Counted from the stretch's first letter, positions 43,713 to 56,902 are shown. The stretch: 64,000 bases of DNA from Coriaria nepalensis (GCA_027186245.1 CP114486.1:10244501-10308500); one strand, 5' to 3'. Program-made: numbers and translations. Notes: generated by a model from the sequence alone, not told the origin.

Positions 43713-46700
43713 ATGACGCTACAAGCTTCGAATCCAGTACATTTCATTCAATTCCCAAATCCTTTGTGCTCAGCTAAACCCCTTCCTTACCAATTCTTTC
43801 GTTCTTCACTGAGTAACACGCTTGGCTTCAGAACCAAATTCAGGTCCAAAAATGGCGCCCTTGCTTCTTCCTTTACGCTAGGGAGGCTTAAAATTAGTGC
43901 TTTCAAAGCTTCTAGTTCGGAGTCAAACTTAGTTTTGACCACAGCTGGTGAAGAGGAAGATGCCGATTCAATTAAGCTCTTTGAGGTTCCTTTGCTTTCT
44001 TACCATGAACTAAAACTGTGTTGTTTTTCAATTTTTTTTTTTTTTTGGAATTCTAAACTTTGTCAATTTGATGACTTTTTCCAGAAATTGAAGGATGCGG
44101 AGCGACAGCGGATGAGTAAATTGGAGGAATTTAAGAACAAAGCGAATTTGCAGCTGGAGAGACAGCTTGTTATGGCTTCAGATTGGAGTAGGGCCTTGTT
44201 GACTATCCGTGGGAAGTTAAAGGGAACAGAGTGGGATCCTGAGAACTCACACAAGATTGACTATAGTGATTTTTTGAGACTACTTAACTCGAATAATGTC
44301 CAGTTTATGGAGTACTCAAATTATGGTCAAACAATATCAGGTTTGGAATCTCTTTTCTTGGTTAGGGTTTTTCTCCCGAGCTCAGGCTGGTAGATATTTT
44401 ATATATTAGAAGAATTATATGGTTGCACTTCTCATCTCACCAAGTGTTACAAAAAGCATAGAATGATTCATGTATAAGGTTTGAGTGTGTGTGCAAGAGT
44501 ATCCATTTTTGTTATTCAATGAGGTCAAATGCGTCATAAGTGATAATTTGTTCATATGTTGTCCATATCTTCCGTAAAGCTATCAACTAAGCATTAGTAG
44601 AAAAGAGTGGATGTATTGTCCCGTGAATCTCAATTACCAAGAATTGGAATAGGCACTAGAATTTGGCATTTTTAGTAGCAGAAAAGAGAATGATGAATTG
44701 AGTCTTAGAGTCTTGAAAATAGCAAAAGAAAAAGATGATTGTGTATTATTCATAAGTTACCAAGTTTGGCTTTGCTTAGATGTTGTATGTTGTTGCACAC
44801 ATTAGCATTATAGGAGGGTGGGTTATGGGATTGGATATATGGTGCTTTTTCGTAGCTAAAAGGTGTGTTGGTTGGTTGATCTTCACTCTTCTGTTTATAG
44901 TTGACTTTATCAGTGCAGTGAGCTAGTGAAGTAAAAGAAAGATGACATATGGTAGTTCTGTCAGCGCTCAATCGATCATTGGCTCTTTCATGTTAGCATG
45001 TTCATAGGATGGGACAAATTTCATTCTTGTTACAAGAAGCTGAAGCTAGGTTCTAGAATGCACTTGTTGTGTAAGTTACAGCCTATAATTTTGGCTGTCT
45101 TTGGTGTGTTTCCTAGATGTTCTTATTTATCGGGGTAAAAAAGATGATGCAAATTAGTATACTCATAAATCTAAATCAGATGGGGTCTAGAGGGTGTTTA
45201 TGTCTAATTGCAGGGAAATAATTTCACTAACTTGAACAGCGAGGACCACTTGCTAATTATTTAGTTGTATAGAATTTGTACTGAGGCTTATAGGCTACGG
45301 GAGTTGATTTTCTCATTGAATTGTTTTGACTTCCATAATGATATGAAATATAAATTTCCTTTCCGTCTCTAATGACTACTGATATATACACTCTAGTAGG
45401 TACCTTAGAATTTCATCTCCAGTATTGGGTTGCAATTTTTTCTTTCCTCCTTAAGCTGTGCTGAAATTGATTGATGTACTTCTGCAGTGATTCTACCTTA
45501 CTACAAAGATGAGGAAATGGACAAAGAGAAAGGGAATACAAAGAATGAAATTATTTTCCGGCGACATGTAATTGACCATATGCCAATTGATTGTTGGAAT
45601 GGTGTTTGGAAAAAGTTGCATCAGCAAATAGTTAATGTTGATGTGATTAATGTGGATACAGTTCCTGCAGAAGTTTACTCAACTGTTGCAACAGCAGTCA
45701 TATGGTCTATGAGGCTAGCCCTTTCTGTTGCATTGTATGTATGGATTGACAACTTGACAAGACCAATTTATGCAAAGTTGATACCTTGTGATTTGGGAAC
45801 TCCTAGAAAAATAACTAGCATGCCCCTCAGGCGGCGTAGCCTTGGATCATTAGGAAAAAGTCGGTAAGTAGAGAGTGATTTTTTGGTTAATTCCTTGGAT
45901 AGTGCTTTTTCATGTTGGTACTCACTTTTCTTCTCTTTTTGCTGCATTCTGATTTGATATCACTTGTTAAACTTGTCCCTAGAATATACCCTTTTTTTAT
46001 TTTCCGTTTTTGTACTTCGTGCTAGGGACCTAGCATAATTGTTATGATTGTTTGAGTTAGGGCCTAGTTGTGCTCTGACTTCCAGAACTGATTATGGCGG
46101 TATATGTTGAGAGATGTATATTGGCCTGCAAAAATATGTTACGGCTGACATATTGTGATATCATGAAATCTGTAGATCCTTCTCCAATAATGGTATACAA
46201 ACAAAAAACTTTTCTGTACCTGTTTCTGAGGATTTGGGGATTAGTCAAATTTTTCTTAGTGTGTCCTCTCTCTTTGGAATTCTTGAATTATAGTTACTAC
46301 ATAGTACATAACATGATTTGGACAATATTTTTTACTTTTAGTTCTTAGATGTATAGAAGAACAATCCTGTAACATGTCCACATTATTTTTTTTGGGGCAT
46401 GAGAGTTCTTGCAATTCAATCATGACTGATTTACCTTACATTGCTAATATAGCAGGGGTAGTGATTCATGGAACATATGTTCTTGGGATCTAATATTTAG
46501 TGGCCTTTTACCAGGGCAAAATTTATATCAGCAGAAGAAACTACCGGTGTTACATTTGACGATTTTGCTGGCCAGGAATATATAAAAAGGGAACTGCAAG
46601 AGATTGTTCGTATCTTAAAGAACGAAGAAGAGTTCCAAGACAAAGGCATTTATTGCCCAAAAGGAGTGCTTTTGCATGGGCCTCCTGGAACTGGTAAAAC

Positions 46701-49700
46701 ACTCTTGGCCAAAGCTATTGCTGGTGAAGCGGGACTTCCTTTTTTTGCAGCAAATGGAACCGACTTTGTAGAGGTGAGGTCTGCATTTCTAAGTGAGTCT
46801 GAGATGAACTGAAAGGATGACATATGGTAGAATAGTAACATCTTGAGGGATGTGATTTCCCTGCACGCACAATCATCTTTTATTCCAACATATCGGTAGA
46901 ATGGTTTTGTTTTTTTTACCTTTTTTTGTCTTCTTAAAAAAAGTCTGAGCCTGACATTTCACTCTACCAGATGTTTGTTGGTGTAGCAGCATCTCGTGTC
47001 AAGGATCTTTTTGGTAGCGCCAGATCATTTTCACCCTCTATTATATTTATTGATGAGATAGACGCCATCGGTAGCAAACGTGGTGGACCTGATATTGGAG
47101 GGGTAAGCGAAATGAAACAATATCCTTATGATCTACTTTATTTCTAAACATCCACCTCAAGGAAAAACCAGGGGAAAAAGAAAAGAAAAAGAAAAAAATG
47201 AGATCAAAGGTCCACCGATAAAGTTCCTTGATATAGCAGCTCCTTTATCATTCTATTTTATTGTTTGATGACTTTATGTGTTCTATTTTGGCTGTGTTAT
47301 ATAAAATATGCAGTCTTACAATTTATCTTCTAAGCATAACTCCGAAAGTGGCAAAGATTTTTGTAGTCATCTTGAGCTTCTGATCCTGGAATTAACTGGG
47401 CTCATGCCTAGGACAGGCATGTTCTAGAGTTTTCTGTTTATCTGACTGTGAAGCAACATTTTTTATGCCCATTTTGACTCGCATTTCCTGTGCTGTTTAA
47501 TTTTTTGTACTCTATATGTTGCTATGACTTCCTTGAATGCTAAGCAATAGTAATGATTTTTATTCATGCCATCCAATACTATAGTCAAATAGTTAACTTC
47601 CCACTGGATTTTATGTTTTAGTTACATCAACCCATGAGATGCAGGATCATTTGTTGAAACAAATATGGTAATATCTGCTCACGAAGGGAAAAAAAACACT
47701 GATAGTATCTTCTTCAGCTATTGTATGTAATAAGATTAACATGAAAATGAGGAAAGTAATGAGAATGATTATTCATTCCATCCTTGCTTTCATATTCTTA
47801 ATCACCTCATGCAAGCTACACCAACGCTTCTTTAGATTTTCTTTTCTGTAAAGTTCAGATTTAGCTTAGGTTTATGGTGGTTCACATACTTTTTGGACCT
47901 GTGCCTGGTTGGTCAATGTTAGCTCATGGTCATTGTTACTTCAGTTTATAGCTAAACCAAGATAATGTATACAACTGTTTGAAGATGTCAATTTAGATAG
48001 AAAGTATAGAAGCTTTTTAAACGTATCAGTTCATCAACACTGATGTGTCCTCAACATGCAAAAAATAAATATTCAGTACTGTTATTTATTTCAAACTAAA
48101 GGGTGGAGCAGAGAGAGAACAAGGTCTACTTCAGATACTGACTGAGATGGATGGATTTAAGGTTTCTACGTCTCAGGTATGCTTATATTATACACCTTTT
48201 CTTGAGTTTTAAGATTCTCTGCTCTGATTGCTAAATATGGGTTGGTCAGGTGCTAGTTATTGGTGCAACCAATAGACTGGATATTCTTGATCCTGCTCTC
48301 TTGAGAAAGGGACGTTTTGACAAGATCATTAGAGTTGGTTTGCCATCAAAAGATGGTAGATTGGCCATATTGAAGGTATTCTGATTAGTGATTTTGGAAT
48401 TCAGACGTTGAGCCCGTGGAAATTACAGGTCCTACTTTGAATCACTATGTTACAGGTGCATGCTAGAAATAAATTTTTTCGTTCCGAAGAGGAGAAAGAA
48501 GCACTACTCCAGGAAATTGCAGAGCTGACCGAAGATTTTACTGGGGCAGAGTTGCAGAATATATTGTAAGTGATTCTGAACTGGTACTTTTAGTTATAAT
48601 TTTTTTGTTCCCTTTGATGATTTGTATAAAAAGTAAAATATGTTTCTCAAATTGAATGCCAGGAATGAAGCTGGAATATTGACGGCTAGAAAAGATCTAG
48701 ACTATATTGGACGAGAAGAGATGCTAGAAGCTTTGAAGAGGGTTAGTGGTTTTTTGCTACCCCCTGTGGCCCTGCCCTCCCAATCTTAAGTTTTAACTAG
48801 CGAGAATTAGCCTTTACTCCTTATAAATCTGTATTTACTCTCTTTTCAGCTGGATCTGCTTGCATCGTCTGTTTTTCACCCTTCATTTCTTTGATGTATT
48901 TGCAGCAACAAGGCACATTTGAAACGGGCCAGGAAGATAGTACTGAAATTCCTGAAGAGTTAAAACTGAGATTGGCATATAGAGAAGCAGCTGTTGCTAT
49001 TCTTGCATGCTACCTTCCAGATACCCATCGCTACTTCACTGAGGTACACTACAATCTTATGCCAATAATAAGTAGCAAGTTCTTTGTCTTCAGTGATGTT
49101 GCTAATTGTCCCTTTAATTTTGCAGACAGATATAAAGTCAATTCGTAGTCAGCCAAATATTCGTTATGCTGAAGCTTCAGGGAAGTTCTTCTCAAGAAAA
49201 TCCGATTATGTAAACAATATAGTGCGTGCATGTGCGCGTAAGTCATAAAATTCTGAAAACTTTTCTAATTGTTTTTCATTTCTTGAATAGAGGCACCCTG
49301 ATTCCTCTTATAGAGGAGAAAACACAAAAAATAGGAAACTAAAGAAAATAGGAAACTAACCTAAAATTAGCTATCTAGCTGTACTAGTAACTTCCTAATT
49401 TACACCATTGACTGATTTTCATTTACAGCTAACGGTCCTCTATAATTACATATATTTCTTTCCTTTTCTACACTTCCCCTCAAGCTGGTTGGAAGATATC
49501 CTCCATAGCCAGCTTGCCAATTAACTCGTTGAATTGTCCACTGGGAAGCCCCTTAGTAAGCACATCTGCAACTTGCTGAGTAGTGGGAATATAGGGCATA
49601 CATATCAGCCCTTTTTCTATTTTTTCCTTGATGAAGTGTTTGTCGACCTCCACATGCTTTGTTCTATCATGGAGTACTGGATTATGAGCAATGGAGATTG

Positions 49701-52700
49701 CAGCTTTATTGTCACAATACACTTTCATAGGTAGTGGATCAGAAACTTTCAACTCTTCCAGTAGTCTTTTAATCCACAAGACCTCACAAATCCCATGAGC
49801 AACTGATCGAAACTCAGCTTCTGCGCTACTTCTTGCCACTACATTTTGCTTCTTACTTCGCCATGTAACAAGATTGCCACCAACAAACGTGCAATAGCCA
49901 GAAGTTGATCGTCTATCAACAACACTTCCAGCCCAATCCGCATCAGTATAGGCTTCAACTTGCAAGTGCCCACGATTCTTGAATAACAAACCTCTTCCAG
50001 GAGTCCCCTTTAAATACCTGAGAATTCTATAGACTGCATTGAAGTGTTCTTGTCCGGGCAAATGCATAAACTGACTAACCATGCTAACTGCAAATGCTAT
50101 GTCTGGACGAGTATGCGACAAGTAAATTAGTTTGCCAACAAGTCTCTGGTATTGTTCTCTATTCAGAATTTCTTCAGGTTTAGGATGTTGTAATTTGATA
50201 TTGAGCTCAATAGGTGTTTCCGCTGGTTTACACCCTAACAATCCTGTTTCATTAAGTAAATCAAGAACATATTTACGTTGATTCACAAATATACCTGCTT
50301 TGGATCTAGCAAACTCCATTCCAAGAAAGTATTTTAGTGTTCCTAAATCCTTGATCTCGAAGTCGGTTGCAAGTCTCTTCTTCATTTTTTCTAGTTCTTC
50401 ACTATCATCACCTGTCATGACTATATCATCCACATAAACAATTAGTATAGCAACTCTACCTCCTCTACCATGTTTATAGAACATAGTATGATCAGCTAGG
50501 CTTTGACAATACCCACAATTCTTTACAGATTTCCCAAATCGTTCAAACCAAGCTCTAGGGGATTGCTTGAGACCATACAATGATTTCTTTAGTCTACAGA
50601 CTTTCTTTGATCCCAAATTTTTCTCAAACCCGGGTGGAAGACTCATAAAAACTTCTTCCTCAAGATCACCATTTAAAAAAGCATTTTTTACATCCAATTG
50701 ATGTAATGGCCAGTTCAAATTTATAGCAAGAGATAGTAAAATTCGGATTGAGTTTATCTTGGCTACTGGAGCAAAGGTCTCCTGATAATCAATCCCATAG
50801 GTTTGAGTAAACCCCTTAGCTACTAATCTTGCCTTATACCGTTCTATGCTACCATCTGCTTTACACTTCACAGTAAAGACCCATTTGCATCCTACAATCT
50901 TCTTCTCCTTAGGCAAGTCAACTATCTCCCAAGTACCACTTCTCCTAAGAGCATTCATCTCTTCCATCACTGCTAATTTCCAATTTGGATCACTAAGAGC
51001 TTCCTGAATGTTTCTCGGGACAAACAAGTATGATATTTTTGAGGTAAATGCCTTATGAGTGTGAGAAAGTTTGTCATATGAAAGATATTGAGCAATGGGA
51101 TATCTAGGAATTCTAGTGCAATTTCGGATTCCTTTTCTAACAGCAATGGGAATATTAAGATCTGATGATTCTTTGCTAGGGAAAGTGATGGGAACTAAAG
51201 ATGAGTTAGGATCGGAAATACCTGTGATAACTGCAGGGCCAGTCCCCAAGGATTGTGATTGATCATTACTAAGAGTAACTTGCTGCCTTTGACTCTTTTG
51301 ATGATGTTTTCTCCGAGTATAAACCAAGAGCTCACTGTTAGAATCATTTTTATCCGGTTGTAGTAGTGATTCTTCCCCTGTTTTAGATACAATACTGTTT
51401 GGCATTATATTACCATCACTTCCTTTATTGTTCTCAATATCATCACATTGCTCCAGACTTTGAAGATCATTAATGGTAGGATGATAGGAATGAGGTATAG
51501 CAGTCAAGATTACTTTTGGTAAAGGGTTAGGAGATAAATCCCAAAATTTTTTTTCTATTACCTCATTCTCCCCCTGAAGAGTATTTTTGTGAAAGTAGGA
51601 TTTATTTTCAAAAAACGAGACATCCATACTGACATACATTTTTCCTGTTTGGGGATTATAACACTTATATCCCTTTTTATTTGAGGCATACCCTATGAAC
51701 ACACATTTTTCTGCCCTTGGATCAAGTTTAGATTGAGTGTTATTAGGTATACGAACAAAAACAATACAACCAAAAACCTTTAGAGGTAAATCGGAGTACA
51801 TTCTAGAAAAGGGAAAACAGTTTTTAAAACATTCTAGAGGTGTGCTATATTTTAAAACACGTGTAGGCATTCTATTAATTAAGTCAGTTGCTGTTAGAAC
51901 AGCTTCTCCCCAAAGATATTTTGGAACATTCATCGAAAACATTATAGCACGTGTTACTTCAAGTAAATGTTTATTTTTTCTTTCAACAATCCCATTTTGC
52001 CGAGGAGTATCTACACAAGTAGACCGGTGATGAATACCTTTTTCTTTCAAAAATTTTTCCAAAATACCTTTATAGTACTCAGTTCCATTATCACTGTGAA
52101 GAATTCTAATTTTCTTTTGAAATTGAGTTTCAACCATTGTGTAAAAATCTTTAAATATTTTTTTCAACTTCGGATTTTTCACTCATTAAGTAAACCCAAC
52201 ATAAACGAGTGTGATCATCAATGAATGTGACAAACCATTTTTTCTTTGAAATAGTGGTTACTCTTGAAGGTCCCCAAACATCACTATAGATTAAATAAAA
52301 TGGTTTTGAAGGTATATAAGTTTTTGGCAAATAAGTGGTACGGTGACTCTTAGATAAGCAACAACTTTCACAATAGAATGATGAAAAATCCAAACCTTTA
52401 AATAAAGTAGGAAACAAATGTTTAAGATAAGGAAAGCTAGGATGTCCCAGTCTTTCATGCCAGAGCATTATTTGTTCATAAGCGGAATTAGAACTAACAC
52501 TACTAAGGCCCTGAGCTTTTTTATTCCCTAAGAAATCATCATCAAAGTAGTAAAGGCCACTAATCAACTTAGCACTGCCAATCTTCTTCCCCGAGGTCTG
52601 GTCCTGAAATTCACAATAAGAATCACAAAAAATCACTCGGCAATTAGAGTCTTTAGTTATTTTACTCACAGATAAAAGATTACAAGCTAACTTGGGAACA

Positions 52701-55700
52701 TGGAGAACAGAGTTAAGGTTTAATTTTTCAGATAATTTAATCAAACCTTTCCCTGCTATTGGTGAGAAAGTGCCATCTGCAATTCTTATTTTGTCAAGGC
52801 CAGAACATGGTGAGTAAGTGTGAAACAAATTTGAAAAATTGGTCATATGATCAGAAGCTCCTGAATCTATGATCCAAGGAGCATGATATGAACAGGAAGA
52901 GAGAGCATTAGGTGTGATACCTGTTTGTGCAAGAGAAACAGTAGGAATACTACTTGGTGATACCATGGGTTTTAACAGTTTTAAAAGATGATCCATCTGC
53001 TCCTTGGTGAAGGGACTTGTCTCGGCTTCATTTGCCGTAGGAATGAACAGGGTATTTTTATCACCAGGCTTGCTGTTTTTCCAATTTGACATCTTTCCAT
53101 GGATTTTCCAGCATGTTTCTCGGGTATGACGTGGTTTGTTGCAATAGTCACACCATACCCGTGGCTTCTCTTCAGGTTTTTGCTGAAATCTGGATGTTTT
53201 GTTAGCAGTAGCCTCGACACTAAGAAGAGCAGAACTTTCAGCAGGCTCGTTAGTTGCCTTTTTTCCTAGCATGACATGTCTGCGGCTCTCTTCTCTTCGA
53301 ACCTCAGCAAACACCTCGCCAATTGGAGGAAGTGGCGTCCTGCCAATGATTCGCCCTCGAACCTCATCAAACTCAACATTGAGTCCCGCAAGAAACTTGT
53401 AAATGCGAGAAGCCTCAACAATGCGGTTGTAATATTTTGCATCTTCTATGGATCATTCATAATCATTGAACAGATCCAAATCTTGCCAGAGACGTTTTAA
53501 TGAATTGAAATACTTGGTTACCGAGTCTTGTCCTTGCCGGATTTCACCAAGTTTTAGAGTCAATTCATAGACTTGAGACTGATTTCCCAAGTCAGAGTAC
53601 ATTTGATTCACGTTGTCCCAGAGTTCCTTGGCTGTGGAGTAACACATATAATTCGAACTAATGTCCTCATCCATAGAGTTCACTAGCCAAGTCATTACCA
53701 TCGAATTTTCTGCATCCCAGGTTGCATACATTGGATCCTCTATTGCTGGTGCCTTCTTGTCTCCAGTCAGGTATCCAATCTTCCCTCTCCCTCTAATATA
53801 CATCCGAACTGATTGAGATCACCGTAAATAGTTGTCACCATTAAGGCGAATAGTGGTAACTTGGATTGGATGAGTATCAGTATTGGGAGTTTGTGTTGGA
53901 GGACTGGTTGTAAGAGGCAGGTTTGAGACAATCTTAGACATGATCGGTTTGGGCAGAAGAGAAAATTTTTCATTTTTTTTTTTTTTTTTTCAGTTTGGCT
54001 CTGATACCATGAAAACTTTTCTAATTGTTTTTCATTTCTTGAATAGAGGCACCCTGATTCCTCTTATAGAGGAGAAAACACAAAAAATAGGAAACTAACC
54101 TAAAATTAGCTATCTAGCTGTACTAGTAACTTCCTAATTTACACCATTGACTGATTTTCATTTACAGCTAACGGTCCTCTATAATTACATATATTTCTTT
54201 CCTTTTCTACAAATTCTTACCTTGTTTTGATCATTAATTTCAACATGGTATATATATTTATATATATGTATCTTCTTCTTCTTTTTTTTCCTGCTTAATT
54301 TTCTGATTCTAGAATATTTGAAAGTTTCTAGGAAAAAAATGGTAGCAGGTTCAAGCCCAATGGCAATTGCACTTGCCTATTACTCAGTTTGCAGGTTCAA
54401 ATCCCCATAAGGTCCCCCCTCCCTAAATTTAAAGAAAAGTTCCTAGGTATATTTTGGTCTAGATTGTTCTAAACACTAGCATTTCACCTTAATGATGCGA
54501 AGATTGGTGGAATACAATACCTAAAATTTAATAGTTCATTTACATATTATCTTTAATCGATGGAACAGGAAAATTATATTCTGTCTAGTGTATGATGTGC
54601 CTCCCCTGTGCATGTGTAACGTAAGCTGTAGCTTCATTTATAAATTAGGTCTGTGGCCACTTTTTTGTGGAGCTGATGTGATATGAAGCTCATGCTCTTG
54701 GACATCTAGATTCTTGAAATCAATGCTGATAAATTAATTTCACTACCTTTTTTGTTCATTTTGATAAATTTTGTATTCTGGTGATTTCCTCAGCAAGAGT
54801 TATTGAGGAGGAGATGTTTGGTGTGGACAACTTATGTTGGATCTCCGCAAAGGCTACTCTAGAAGCTTCAAGGCTTGCAGAATTTTTGATTCTACAGACA
54901 GGGATGACAGCTTTTGGAAAAGCTTATTACAGGAGTCAAAATGATCTTGTTCCAAATGTATGTTTTTACTCTATGCTTCATCCTTGTAGCTTAAAATTTA
55001 TTCTCTCAAATCCCAAATAATTTAAACAGCAAAGGTGACTTTTGAATATTTGCAATAGCTTGCAGCAAAGCTAGAAGCACTTAGAGATGAATACATGCGA
55101 TATGCTGTGGAAAAATGCAGTTCTGTTCTGAAAGAATACCATTCAGCTGTAGAGACAATCACAGGTCACAATTATTTATTTGTGCCTTCTTAGAATAAAG
55201 TAGCCAACTTTACCATGAGGTTGCTTAATATGCAATGCTCTATAGAGCTTAAATATGGAAAAAGGAATTGCTAGTTTGCTGCAATATGTTTTGCCTTAGA
55301 ATGAGCTCTGGTTTATCGAATGTTGGTGCTGATGTATGATGTTCTTGTTGCATAGATGTTTTACTTGAGAAGGGAGACATTCAAGCAGAGGAAATTTGGC
55401 ACATCTATAAAAAGGCTCCTAGAGTTCCACAGGTAAAGCCGAAACAAATTAGGAATCTTCCTTACCAAATTGTCCTGGTTCTTTTGTGTTATTGCTCTAC
55501 TTTTATTTGTGGTCATAGTTCATGTTTAGAAATAATTTATATCCAATAGCCAGTGATAGCTATATGGACAAACCTCAATCAGTTTATTACATGTTTTCTG
55601 ATACTTGTGCCTTTTTTTTTTTTTTTTAAACTAAACTTCTTTCTCTGATCTATTGCCACTTGGTATATGACCTTTTATGTAGTTCCTGACTCTGATAAAC

Positions 55701-56210
55701 AACCATCTCATATTGCTCTAAAATTCATGAGGGGGCAAGACCGTTCAGTTTTTGAAGTAAATAATATTCAAACTGAGTAATATTTCTTTTTTTGCACTCT
55801 TCAGCCTTCTGTGAATCCGGTTGATGAATATGGAGCCCTTATATATGCTGGGCGATGGGGCATTCACGGTATTTCGCTACCCGGAAGAGTCACATTTGCA
55901 CCTGGAAATGTCGGATTCTCTACCTTTGGTGCACCTCGCCCAATGGAGGTTTGGAACAATTTGCACTTCTCGGTTTTTTAAGTGCCAACACATATTTCGT
56001 GATTCCAAATTAATCCAAACCAACCCCCCCCCCCCCCCCCCTCTCTCTCTCTGAATATACGTGCAGACTCAAGTTATTAACGATGAAACATGGAAGCTGA
56101 TAGATGATATATGGGATAAAAGGGTCGAGGAAATTAGAGCTGAAGCTTCAGCAGAAGTCGAAAAAGACAAAGAGATTCCCCAACTTCTGATGGCCAGCCA
56201 TTTCCTTTAA
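43713..56210 (+). CDS. FTSHI4: FtsHi4-type plastid AAA-ATPase, inactive FtsH protease homologue
   Basis: Membrane AAA protein of the chloroplast envelope; FtsHi proteins work with the Ycf2/FtsHi import motor complex and are essential for embryo and plastid development. Coding exons: 43713-43985, 44085-44340, 45488-45863, 46515-46773, 46971-47102, 48102-48176, 48250-48375, 48456-48565, 48663-48741, 48906-49043, 49126-49237, 54794-54957, 55059-55164, 55356-55432, 55805-55948, 56067-56210. Total 856 residues with all phases consistent. A Ser-rich plastid transit peptide is followed by a membrane segment near residue 245 ([20 protein letters not shown]), Walker A GPPGTGKT near 357, Walker [13 protein letters not shown], an RGG region, the SRH-like [19 protein letters not shown], and the C-terminal domain. 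The HEXXH zinc site is replaced by YREAA near residue 585, so it has no peptidase activity. Intron 11 (49238-54793) carries a copia element. Assignment to FtsHi4 rather than another FtsHi rests on the [15 protein letters not shown] and [13 protein letters not shown] regions and the length. Confidence 0.93.
49254..49472 (-). repeat. 3' LTR of the copia element
   Basis: 219 bp. It contains the 17-bp tandem duplication around ATAGGAAACTAAAGAAAATA (about 49330-49365), absent from the 202-bp partner LTR. Otherwise I see no difference between the two. Confidence 0.95.
49473..49484 (-). other. Polypurine tract of the copia element
   Basis: The minus strand reads TTGAGGGGAAG directly before the 3' LTR, the standard plus-strand priming site. 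Confidence 0.9.
49480..53941 (-). pseudogene. Copia gag-pol polyprotein, nearly intact (two stops, one frameshift)
   Basis: It starts at the ATG at 53939-53941. The gag domain includes [19 protein letters not shown] and [20 protein letters not shown]. The zinc knuckle [14 protein letters not shown] is followed by protease [12 protein letters not shown], the GAG-pre-integrase [14 protein letters not shown], integrase with HSDNGTEYY and [17 protein letters not shown] with [13 protein letters not shown] and the intact active site [11 protein letters not shown], and RNase H with [22 protein letters not shown] stops occur at 53819-53821 and 53453-53455. A frame change occurs at a seven-base homopolymer (52158-52164) within integrase. 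All else is open to the stop at 49480-49482. Confidence 0.93.
53996..54009 (-). other. Primer-binding site (iMet tRNA) of the copia element
   Basis: The minus strand reads TGGTATCAGAGCCA directly after the 5' LTR, complementary to the initiator Met tRNA 3' end. Confidence 0.92.
54010..54211 (-). repeat. 5' LTR of the copia element
   Basis: 202 bp. In element orientation it ends GAAAAGTTTTCA, directly followed by the primer-binding site. Confidence 0.95.
54335..54420 (+). repeat. Possible tRNA-derived SINE fragment
   Basis: A GGTTCAAATCC box-B-like sequence lies at about 54393, and TGGCAATTGCAC, a loose box-A candidate, about 33 bases before it, in FtsHi4 intron 11 just past the copia element. 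GCAGGTTCAA occurs twice. The ends and a poly-A/T tail were not defined. Confidence 0.3.
56024..56053. repeat. C17(CT)n tract in the final FtsHi4 intron
   Basis: About 17 C residues followed by six or seven CT units, ending about 13 bases before the acceptor ACGTGCAG at 56066. It acts as the polypyrimidine tract of the last intron. Confidence 0.85.
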
Positions 56211-56902
56211 AAAGTAAATACAAAAATTTTCTCACCATATTTTCTCTGTTGCTCCTCACCTTTTTACTTGTATACATATTCTGTTCTGATCCGTCGAGCA
56301 TTAGATTTGTACTGTTTCATTTCTTCACCAAATCGCATCTCCTTGGGTTAAAACTGCTGGATTCTTACTTGACTAAGAGGAACATAAAGTAAAATACCTT
56401 CCCGATTCTTAAGCTACTCCATTGGTCTGATTCCTCTGTAGAAGATGGTAAGATCATTCTATGGCCCGTGACAAGTGACCAAGTTTGAATGTGTGTTATG
56501 AGGAAGGGGCTATTAGTTACCCAGCAGATTTTAGATACAGTAGGTAGGAACCAAAGTTTTGGTTACCACATTTTGAATGATATTGTTATATTTAGATAGG
56601 AGCAATGGCTCTTTTCCTCTTCCCTCTCATTCATTCATGTTATATACTTATAGGCATGGTATAAGGATCCTATGTTATGGGTATTCCATGTTACCGCGGT
56701 GCAATTTAACAAACATTTCAATCTTTTAAACCTGTAATTGTGTGGGCCTAGTGTTGACTGCTTATTAATGCCGTCTGGTGGGTGCCATGTCGTACTTTTT
56801 CCAATCAGGTGGTATTTTGAAGGTAAGATAGAATAAAACCCAATAAGAATGGTTTTTCATTGCTCCTCCATTTTTGTATATATATATATATATGTGTGTG
56901 TA
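56211..56902. other. Convergent intergenic region between FtsHi4 and the PLP enzyme gene
   Basis: About 0.7 kb containing both 3' UTRs. An AGAATAAAAC poly-A-signal-like sequence lies near 56829, and a (TA)n(TG)n microsatellite at 56877-56901. No further gene was seen. Confidence 0.55.

Larger units (their letters stand above)
49254..54211 (-). mobile_element. Young Ty1/copia LTR retrotransposon in FtsHi4 intron 11, antisense to the gene
   Basis: LTRs 49254-49472 and 54010-54211 start TGAAAACTTT and end TTTTCTACA on the plus strand. They are identical except for a 17-bp tandem duplication in the left copy. The 5-bp target duplication AATTC lies at 49249-49253 and 54212-54216. A primer-binding site and a polypurine tract are in place, and the minus-strand polyprotein has the copia order gag, PR, integrase, RT, RNase H. 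Only two stops and one frameshift interrupt it. The near-identical LTRs indicate a recent insertion. Confidence 0.97.
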
